The translations under genes were made by a program, and so were the position numbers. The notes beneath the pieces are model-generated. The model was not told where the DNA came from, ran no database searches, and was given only the letters and a program-made list of their open reading frames with translations. This document shows, piece after piece, positions 58,328-64,000 of a DNA stretch of 64,000 bases (its first letter is position 1; each line of letters opens with the position of its first letter). The stretch is taken from the NCBI RefSeq assembly GCF_000590555.1, contig NC_022198.1, forward strand, positions 1,070,583-1,134,582. The letters are read 5' to 3'. This stretch comes from Corynebacterium argentoratense DSM 44202. GTDB taxonomy: Bacteria > Actinomycetota > Actinomycetes > Mycobacteriales > Mycobacteriaceae.

Positions 58328-58777
58328 CTAGACCCCAGTCGAACCGTATCCAGCGGCACCACGAGACGTACTGCCATCGGCGAAAGAATCGACAAAACGG
58401 AAGTCACACAGTTCAACCTTTTGCACCAGTAGCTGCGCGATACGCTCACCTTTGTTGATGCTAATCGGGGTGTCGGGATCCAAGTTAATCAAGCACACCT
58501 TCACCTCACCCCTGAAACCAGCGTCAACGGTGCCCGGCGTATTGACGATACTGAGGCCCTGCCGAAGCGCCAGCCCAGATCGAGGATGGATCAGCCCCAC
58601 GGTGCCAAGCGGCAATTCAAACGCCAATCCAGTAGCAACCAGGACACGCTGACCTGGTTCAATGGTGACGGATTCGACAGCTGTAAGATCAACCCCCGCA
58701 TCGTCATGGTGGGCGCGCTGCGGAAGCGTCGCGTCAGGATGCAGGCGGACTACGTTAATGGGACCAATATCGCTCAC
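58328..58777 (-). CDS. dut: dUTP diphosphatase
   Basis: A 149-residue trimeric dUTPase hydrolysing dUTP to dUMP. All five motifs appear: [50 protein letters not shown] and the C-terminal [11 protein letters not shown]. The start is GTG 58777, with TATTCT (58785-58790, minus strand) seven bases upstream and no ribosome site. The frame stays open to 58984, across the divergent gene, without family match. Confidence 0.95.
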   Translation of the reverse strand: MSDIGPINVVRLHPDATLPQRAHHDDAGVDLTAVESVTIEPGQRVLVATGLAFELPLGTVGLIHPRSGLALRQGLSIVNTPGTVDAGFRGEVKVCLINLDPDTPISINKGERIAQLLVQKVELCDFRFVDSFADGSTSRGAAGYGSTGV

Positions 58778-58784
58778 CGCACCG

Positions 58785-58818
58785 AGAATACCCAACGCGC
58801 CCCAAAGCGCGTTAAAGT
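58785..58818. promoter_or_regulatory. Back-to-back -10-like boxes of dut and the DUF3093 gene
   Basis: TATTCT for dut (minus strand, 58785-58790) and TAAAGT for the DUF3093 gene (plus strand, 58813-58818) lie 22 bases apart, 7 and 8 bases before their GTG starts. Polymerases on the two would overlap. Confidence 0.45.
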
Positions 58819-58826
58819 GGTGCTTT

Positions 58827-59336
58827 GTGAGCTTCGAGAGCACAGGGCACAATAGCCCAGACGGCAACCCGGCCAACGCTACCGTTTTGTATGAAGAACG
58901 GCAGTGGGTCCCCTGGTACTGGTGGATCCTCGCTGCGCTGATCGTGGCGCTAACAACTGCCCAACTGGCACACAACCGCAGCATCGTATGGCTCTACGCG
59001 CCGGCCGTGATCCTCAGCGGCGTCGCGATGTGGGTACTGCTGTCGCTTTCGTCCACCAGGGTTCGCGTGGAACAAGACCCTGATGGAACACGGTGGCTGA
59101 TAGCCGGTAACGCCCAGCTACCCCACACTGCTGTCTCATCGACACTCGCGGTACCCTCGACCGCGCGCCGCAATGCAATGGGACGCCAGCTCGACCCAGC
59201 AGCCTATGTTGTCTCCCACGGCTGGGTGCCCGAAATGGCAATGTTTGTTCTTGATGACCCCGAAGACCCAACCCCCTACTGGCTGTTAAGCACCGTCGAT
59301 CCGCAAGCTCTCATCGCTGCATTCGACAAGCACTAA
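58827..59336 (+). CDS. DUF3093-family membrane protein
   Basis: About 169 residues with two membrane segments, [19 protein letters not shown] and [19 protein letters not shown], and a C-terminal beta-rich domain holding [20 protein letters not shown] and [13 protein letters not shown]. The start is GTG 58827, supported by TAAAGT eight bases upstream; a TTG at 58887 ([10 protein letters not shown]) would give a product closer to most homologues. Function unknown. Divergent from dut, as elsewhere in Mycobacteriales. Confidence 0.8.
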   Translation: MSFESTGHNSPDGNPANATVLYEERQWVPWYWWILAALIVALTTAQLAHNRSIVWLYAPAVILSGVAMWVLLSLSSTRVRVEQDPDGTRWLIAGNAQLPHTAVSSTLAVPSTARRNAMGRQLDPAAYVVSHGWVPEMAMFVLDDPEDPTPYWLLSTVDPQALIAAFDKH

Positions 59337-59427
59337 ATTCCGCGGCCCTACCAGCCGCGTCCTGACGCCGCAACGCTGTTCCAGCGTGAAACCTGGACCC
59401 GACACGGCGTCACAAATACAAGGGTGT

Positions 59428-59721
59428 TTAAGCGCAGTCCAGGCAGATGATCGAACCATCGTCCTCAGTGTGGCTGATCCGGTTACGGCGTTGCACGATA
59501 AAGCAGCTGCTGCAGGTGAATTCGTCTTCTCGGCGCGGCACGACAGTGACGTTGAGCTCTTCGCCGCTGAGGTCGACATGGGGAAGATCGAAAGACTCGA
59601 CGATCTCACCGTCGTCATCCATATTGAACTTGGAGGACTCTGCGGCCTTCAGCCCTTCGAGGGAGTCTGTCTCGAGGTCATCTTCGGCGCGACGGCGGGG
59701 CGCGTCATAATCGGTAGCCAT
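59428..59721 (-). CDS. DUF4193-family zinc-ribbon-like protein
   Basis: A 97-residue acidic protein starting [15 protein letters not shown]. The C-terminal half has a four-Cys knuckle, [14 protein letters not shown] and GSIICLDC, likely to bind zinc. The family is universal in Actinobacteria; RNA polymerase or ribosome association has been suggested for similar small proteins, but I cannot support it here. The start ATG 59721 fits the family; the frame opens further without a match. Confidence 0.85.
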   Translation of the reverse strand: MATDYDAPRRRAEDDLETDSLEGLKAAESSKFNMDDDGEIVESFDLPHVDLSGEELNVTVVPRREDEFTCSSCFIVQRRNRISHTEDDGSIICLDCA

Positions 59722-59844
59722 GGGTGTTTCGGTTCCTTCAGAAACGGGGGTCGAATTGCTGTATCGGGGGCATATCAAGTGATGCACGCTTCAAATGTCA
59801 TATTGAGGGCGTTCCGCGTGTCGCCCCCGCATTATCTGCCCAGG

Positions 59845-59873
59845 TTACAGAGCTGGCAACGCGGAACTATACT
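59845..59873 (+). promoter_or_regulatory. ppgK promoter giving a leaderless mRNA
   Basis: TTACAG (59845-59850), a 17-base spacer, then TATACT (59868-59873), six bases before ATG 59880. This is the best-formed sigma-A-type promoter I see in the window. Confidence 0.6.
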
Positions 59874-59879
59874 CGACAT

Positions 59880-60689
59880 ATGCACAGCAGCAATTTGGAG
59901 CGTTCAGACGAAGCCCACGTCGGTTTCGGAATTGACATCGGAGGTTCAGGAATCAAAGGGGCCAGGGTTGACCTACGCACGGGGGAATTTATTGGAGAGC
60001 GAATAAAAGTAGCCACTCCACAACCGGCGACACCCACCGCCGTCGCCGATACCGTGGCCACAATCATCAACCAGGCTCACTGGGCGGGGCCCGTTGGCAT
60101 CACCGTGCCCAGCGTAGTGAGAAACCAACAAGCCCTTACAGCGGCAAACATCGATCCGGAATGGATAGACTGCGATCTCTCCGACGTTTTCTCCACAGCC
60201 GTCGGCGGCCGCGAATGCGCAGTGCTTAATGACGCTGACGCCGCGGGGCTCGCTGAAGTAGCATTCGGCGACCCTCGTGCTCAGCAGGGTGTCGTCATCC
60301 TCGCCACCCTCGGGACGGGTATCGGCAGCGCCCTGTTAACCGATGGCACCCTGGTTCCCAATACAGAACTCGGCCATTTAATGATTCAACGCCCTCGCCG
60401 TTCCGGAAAGATTACCCTAGTGGAAGCGGAAGCCTACGCGGCGTCATCAGTAAGACAACGGGAAGAACTGAGCTACAAAAAGTGGGCTAAGCGCCTTAGC
60501 CACGTACTGAGCGAGTACGAGCGTTTGTTCTGGCCGGACCTATTCATCCTGGGTGGCGGCGTTTCCCGCAAGTTTGACAAGTGGGGTCCGCTGCTGGAAG
60601 TAGACACCCAGGTTGTGCCCGCACGGTTACGCAATAGAGCCGGAATAGTTGGGGCGGCGATGGCAGTAAATCGCGGAATCCGGCCCTAA
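59880..60689 (+). CDS. ppgK: Polyphosphate glucokinase (ROK family)
   Basis: A 269-residue ROK kinase phosphorylating glucose with polyphosphate or ATP. Marks: phosphate loop [32 protein letters not shown], and [20 protein letters not shown] followed by NTELGHLM, where Glu-x2-His replaces the zinc-site CxCGxxGC of other ROK members; this is the PpgK type. The position directly before sigA matches mycobacteria. The ATG probably starts the mRNA itself. Confidence 0.93.
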   Translation: MHSSNLERSDEAHVGFGIDIGGSGIKGARVDLRTGEFIGERIKVATPQPATPTAVADTVATIINQAHWAGPVGITVPSVVRNQQALTAANIDPEWIDCDLSDVFSTAVGGRECAVLNDADAAGLAEVAFGDPRAQQGVVILATLGTGIGSALLTDGTLVPNTELGHLMIQRPRRSGKITLVEAEAYAASSVRQREELSYKKWAKRLSHVLSEYERLFWPDLFILGGGVSRKFDKWGPLLEVDTQVVPARLRNRAGIVGAAMAVNRGIRP

Positions 60690-60966
60690 ATCCTGCCCGT
60701 CGCTGGGCTTTCCTATATACTGGGGGGCCGATTGTTAACCCCGGTTGACTTTCGAGGGACGCAGCGTTGCCAAAAATAGCTGCCATGCACTGTTTTTACC
60801 TTTAGGGTGAGCTCCGTGCGGACAACTCAGCACCGCCGGGACCTCCTTCTACGGAGATCCGATGAAGCCACGCTCTGCGCCCCCGAAGGCCTCCCGCAGG
60901 TTTTACGATGGCGTGTTCCCACCCGGGTAACACGCATTACTGACCGTTCCACGTGAAAGGGCTTAA
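60690..60966 (+). promoter_or_regulatory. Upstream region of sigA
   Basis: 277 bases without a gene. It holds TATACT (60716-60721) and TTGACT (60745-60750) but no well-paired -35/-10 set. GAAAGGG at about 60954-60960 is the ribosome site for GTG 60967. A long leader is likely. Confidence 0.45.
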
Positions 60967-62625
60967 GTGGCAGCCACTGAAGCTTCCAAGAAAGCAACTG
61001 CTCAACACACAACCGACGATGCGGACACCGCCGCCGGGTCAGCTTCCGCATCTCGGACCGTAGCTAAGAAGACAGCCAAAAAGGCTGTCAAGAAGGCTGC
61101 AAAGAAGACGGTCGCTAAAAAGGCAGCTAAAAAGACCGCCAAGAAAGCCACAACCGCAGCCCCCAAGAAGGCTGTGAAGAAAACCGCCAAGAAGGCCAAC
61201 CAACCGGCTAACTCGTCCATAGAGGCAGCGGACGTCACCGACGCACCTGCTTCCAATGGCGGTGCCGCCACGGACGCTCCGGCAAAGAAGACCGCCAAGA
61301 AGGCCACCAAGAAAACAACGTCCGGCACCGGCACCAAAGCAACCAAAAAGACTGCCAAGAAGGCTGCAAAAAAGACCACTGCGAAGTCCGCTGCCGCTGA
61401 GGACACCAACGCGACTGCCGTTGTGCGCAAGGCTAAAGGCCTCGTCGACGGAGCAGATGGTGACGACGTCGACAACGACGTTCTAGACCCGGATCTGCAG
61501 GACGACACTCTTGATGATGATCTCGATGCGCCCATCGAGGATGATTCTGACGACGAGTATACCGATCTGCCCGCCGACGATGACAACGAAGACACCGACG
61601 ACTCCGATGACGAAGAGGACGACGGTTCTTCTGTCTGGGACGAGGACGAATCTGCTGCCCTACGGCAGGCTAGAAAAGATGCCGAGCTTACTGCCAGCGC
61701 CGACAGCGTCAGGGCGTACCTCAAGCAGATCGGCAAAGTCGCGCTGCTGGATGCGGAGCAAGAGGTATCGCTTGCTAAGCGCATCGAGGCCGGCCTATAC
61801 GCCACCTACCGCATGGAGCTGATGGAGGATCCCGAGACGCCTACTAAGGAACGCCTCTCCCCCGCCATGAAGCGCGACCTCCGGGCAATCGCCCGGGACG
61901 GCCGCAAGGCGAAAAATCACCTCTTGGAGGCGAACTTGCGCCTCGTTGTGAGCCTCGCCAAGCGCTACACAGGCCGTGGTATGGCCTTCCTCGATTTGAT
62001 CCAGGAGGGCAACCTTGGCTTGATCCGCGCTGTTGAAAAGTTCGACTACACCAAGGGCTACAAGTTCTCTACCTACGCCACCTGGTGGATTCGGCAGGCC
62101 ATCACTCGAGCCATGGCCGATCAGGCGCGTACCATCCGTATCCCGGTGCATATGGTCGAGGTTATTAACAAGCTTGGCCGTATCCAGCGCGAACTTCTAC
62201 AGGATCTTGGCCGCGAGCCCACACCACTGGAGCTCGCTAAAGAGATGGACATTACCGAGGACAAGGTCCTTGAAATCCAGCAATATGCACGCGAGCCCAT
62301 CTCTCTCGACCAGACCATTGGCGACGAGGGCGATAGCCAGCTCGGAGACTTCATCGAAGACTCTGAGGCGGTCGTTGCAGTGGATGCTGTGTCCTTCACC
62401 CTCCTGCAGGATCAGCTCCAAGATGTCCTCAAGACATTGTCGGAACGCGAAGCCGGCGTCGTCCGGCTGCGTTTCGGCCTCACCGACGGTATGCCGCGTA
62501 CTTTAGACGAAATCGGCCAGGTGTACGGCGTCACCCGCGAACGTATTCGCCAGATCGAATCGAAGACTATGTCGAAGCTGCGCCACCCGTCCCGCAGCCA
62601 GGTGCTTCGCGATTACTTGGAGTAA
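60967..62625 (+). CDS. sigA: Primary RNA polymerase sigma factor SigA
   Basis: A 552-residue group 1 sigma factor. Residues about 32-150 are a histone-like tract of repeated KKTAKK/KKAAKK units, and about 158-225 are strongly acidic. The conserved part follows: region 1.2 [16 protein letters not shown], region 2 [36 protein letters not shown] and [19 protein letters not shown], region 3 and region 4 ending [21 protein letters not shown] start with GAAAGGG upstream. A very strong terminator follows. Confidence 0.97.
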   Translation: MAATEASKKATAQHTTDDADTAAGSASASRTVAKKTAKKAVKKAAKKTVAKKAAKKTAKKATTAAPKKAVKKTAKKANQPANSSIEAADVTDAPASNGGAATDAPAKKTAKKATKKTTSGTGTKATKKTAKKAAKKTTAKSAAAEDTNATAVVRKAKGLVDGADGDDVDNDVLDPDLQDDTLDDDLDAPIEDDSDDEYTDLPADDDNEDTDDSDDEEDDGSSVWDEDESAALRQARKDAELTASADSVRAYLKQIGKVALLDAEQEVSLAKRIEAGLYATYRMELMEDPETPTKERLSPAMKRDLRAIARDGRKAKNHLLEANLRLVVSLAKRYTGRGMAFLDLIQEGNLGLIRAVEKFDYTKGYKFSTYATWWIRQAITRAMADQARTIRIPVHMVEVINKLGRIQRELLQDLGREPTPLELAKEMDITEDKVLEIQQYAREPISLDQTIGDEGDSQLGDFIEDSEAVVAVDAVSFTLLQDQLQDVLKTLSEREAGVVRLRFGLTDGMPRTLDEIGQVYGVTRERIRQIESKTMSKLRHPSRSQVLRDYLE

Positions 62626-62662
62626 TCCTCCGCCGTGTAAAGGCTTCTGGTTTTATCTGCAT

Positions 62663-62710
62663 AAGGCGTTGGGGCCAGCACGTCAGGTGACGTGCTGGCC
62701 CCAGCGCCTT
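62663..62710. terminator. Bidirectional terminator after sigA
   Basis: AAGGCG and TGGGGCCAGCACGTCA pair with TGACGTGCTGGCCCCA and CGCCTT, giving about 22 bp with one single-base mismatch and a two-base loop. It lies between convergent sigA and the helicase gene. Confidence 0.92.
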
Positions 62711-62740
62711 ATCTCACATGCCCCATACTCGGGCTAGCGG

Positions 62741-64000
62741 CTACCAACGCCGCAAATATGCGATGCGGTCTCTAAGCTGCTCTGCTGTAGCCAAAGCAGT
62801 CGGCGGACCACCGCAGGCCTGGCGTGCTTCGGTATGGATAGCTCCGTGCGGCCTGCCTGTGCGTTGCGAAGTGATAGCAACCAGTGCATTGAGTTCTTTG
62901 CGCAACTGCGGGATCTCTTGGCTCGCAACGCGTTGTTCCGCAGCCTGTGCTCCGGCACTGCCGGGGCCTGAAGTGCCACTGGCAGTGCCGGAGCAAGCTG
63001 AAGCCGCATCCTCCCCTGCTCCAGCCTCTCGTTCACGCGCATCCAATTGCTCAGCCTGCCGTTGCCGAAGCAGCTGACGCATCTGCTCTGCATCGAGCAG
63101 TCCCGGTAGGCCAAGATAATCAGCCTCCTCATCGGAGCCTGCGATGGTTGCAGTTCCATAGGTCGAGCCGTCATAGATCAACGAATCAAGCTCAGCTTCC
63201 GCACCAAGTGCCTCGTAGGGCTTGATCAGCGCATCCGGTTCGTCTTTCTTCTGGTTAGCCTGCTGCAGTAGCTCGTCATCCCAGCCTTCCTTCACCCGGT
63301 CGGGTTTACCCAACACGTGGTCACGTGAGGTTTCCATTTTCGCTGCTAGGTCCAGCAAAACTGGAACGCTAGGGAGGAATACCGAGGCTGTTTCTCCCGG
63401 CATGCGCGATCGAACGAAACGACCAATCGCCTGCGCGAAAAACAGAGGCGTACTAGCTGAAGTGGCGTACACGCCCACGGCGAGCCTCGGGACGTCAACG
63501 CCTTCACTCACCATGCGGACAGCGACCATCCACTCGTCAGTATTGTGAGAAAACTCTTCGATACGTGCTGACGCTGTGGGATCATCGGACAAAATCACCG
63601 ACACCCGAGTCGAGCTCAAACCCTGAAGAATTTTGGCGTAGGCCCGGGCCGTCGTTTTGTCCGTAGCGATCACTAGGCCCCCCGCATCAGGCATGTTGGT
63701 GCGCAATTGTTTAAGCCGAGTATGTGCGGCCCCAAGGACGGCCGGGATCCAGTCACCTTTTGGATCGAGTGCGGTTTTCCACGCGCGGGCAGTCTGTTCA
63801 GCATTGAGAGGCTCTCCAAGGCGGGCGCTGTATTCCTCCCCCGCACTGTCACGCCAACGGGCTTCTCCAGAATAGGCAAGGAATACGACAGGGCGCACCA
63901 CCCCGTCAGCCAAGGCGTCAGCATAACCATAGGTGTGGTCAGCAGATGACTTTAAATGGCCATCGCCGTCTTCCTCGTAGCGCACAAAGGGAATGGCGGA
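62741..64000 (-). CDS. DEAD/DEAH-box helicase, C-terminal part (5' end outside window)
   Basis: The frame is open to the window edge, with SAIPFVRYEEDG at the boundary, so the ATP-binding lobe lies beyond. The visible 419 residues hold the second helicase lobe: LVIATDKTTARAYAKIL, VAVRMVSEGVDVPRLAVGVY and FFAQAIGRFVRSR (motif VI), then a C-terminal Ala/Glu/Gln-rich segment with RQLLRQRQAEQLDARERE and RKELNALVAI, probably coiled coil. Helicases of this kind sit beside sigA in other corynebacteria. It is convergent with sigA. Confidence 0.87.
   Translation of the reverse strand, partial: SAIPFVRYEEDGDGHLKSSADHTYGYADALADGVVRPVVFLAYSGEARWRDSAGEEYSARLGEPLNAEQTARAWKTALDPKGDWIPAVLGAAHTRLKQLRTNMPDAGGLVIATDKTTARAYAKILQGLSSTRVSVILSDDPTASARIEEFSHNTDEWMVAVRMVSEGVDVPRLAVGVYATSASTPLFFAQAIGRFVRSRMPGETASVFLPSVPVLLDLAAKMETSRDHVLGKPDRVKEGWDDELLQQANQKKDEPDALIKPYEALGAEAELDSLIYDGSTYGTATIAGSDEEADYLGLPGLLDAEQMRQLLRQRQAEQLDAREREAGAGEDAASACSGTASGTSGPGSAGAQAAEQRVASQEIPQLRKELNALVAITSQRTGRPHGAIHTEARQACGGPPTALATAEQLRDRIAYLRRW

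Larger units (their letters stand above)
3419..60446. repeat. Dispersed short motif GCG[G/A]CGTCA
   Basis: GCGGCGTCA on the plus strand at 5467, 6786, 9087, 14176, 16241, 18662, 19932, 20709, 24650, 31568, 32207, 39623, 46225, 56557 and 60438; on the minus strand (left end) at 9546, 18187, 40542, 42828, 59363 and 60236. GCGACGTCA on the plus strand at 6128, 8780, 16367, 22991, 30228, 35034, 37928 and 58196; on the minus strand at 3419, 5585, 16624, 22699 and 35857. Counted by eye; some may be missed. Confidence 0.7.

Noticed and set aside
61002..61805. A Ser/Ala/Phe-rich minus-strand frame opposite sigA
   Set aside because: Its composition mirrors the Lys/Ala and Asp-rich repeats of sigA on the other strand.

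Overview
The window reads as a contiguous stretch of the core chromosome of a Corynebacterium (order Mycobacteriales) with moderately high GC. The basis is gene content and order. There are phosphatidylinositol mannoside (PIM) genes, an AftC-type arabinofuranosyltransferase, actinobacterial families (DUF3000, DUF3710, DUF3093, DUF4193), a polyphosphate glucokinase next to sigA, and long blocks in the order I know from Mycobacterium tuberculosis and C. glutamicum. I do not assign a species. I saw no transposase, integrase, CRISPR array or rRNA gene.

Layout. 1-1.85 kb (+): the end of an SDR epimerase and two tandem YbjN-like genes, closed by a bidirectional terminator. 1.9-18.3 kb (-): a long co-directional block, in transcription order aspS, an APH-like kinase, rarA, alaS, ruvX, mltG, aroE, a prepilin peptidase, aroC, aroK, aroB, aroQ, pepQ, efp, nusB. 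It joins the common shikimate pathway to translation, cell-wall and repair genes. 18.4-26.6 kb: mixed strands, with a zinc metallopeptidase, a SNF2-type helicase divergent from a TetR regulator, hisS, a metallo-hydrolase divergent from a membrane-anchored cyclophilin, and a small secreted protein with an elaborate leader and a strong terminator. 26.7-40.3 kb (-): pdxS, tesB, pdxT, yebC, ruvCAB, secD, secF, a dciAE-like lipoprotein, apt and rel. 40.5-46.6 kb (-): thrS, a HIT protein, pgsA, a PIM acyltransferase, pimA and a LemA-like membrane protein, which together start PIM, LM and LAM glycolipid synthesis. 46.7-49.3 kb (-): CopC-like, PCuAC-like and Tat-exported DyP peroxidase genes, an envelope copper/heme group.

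49.4-50.5 kb: six tRNA genes. One tRNA-Val(CAC) is on the minus strand. On the plus strand are three identical tRNA-Gly(GCC), two tRNA-Val(GAC) and one tRNA-Cys(GCA), with a 182-bp Val-Gly unit perfectly duplicated. 50.6-64 kb: aftC, msrB, hemQ, a DUF3000 gene, dxs, a TrmA-family RNA methyltransferase, a DUF3710 gene, dut, a DUF3093 gene, a DUF4193 gene, ppgK, sigA, and the 3' part of a helicase that runs off the window.

The main unexplained signals are: (i) a short motif, GCG[G/A]CGTCA, counted 34 times by eye over both strands, roughly 20 times the chance expectation and used in several reading frames; (ii) eight genes with a -10-like hexamer 6-8 nt before the start codon and no Shine-Dalgarno, which suggests leaderless mRNAs; (iii) structured, duplicated spacers in the tRNA cluster; and (iv) the leader and product of the secreted-protein gene at 26.2 kb.
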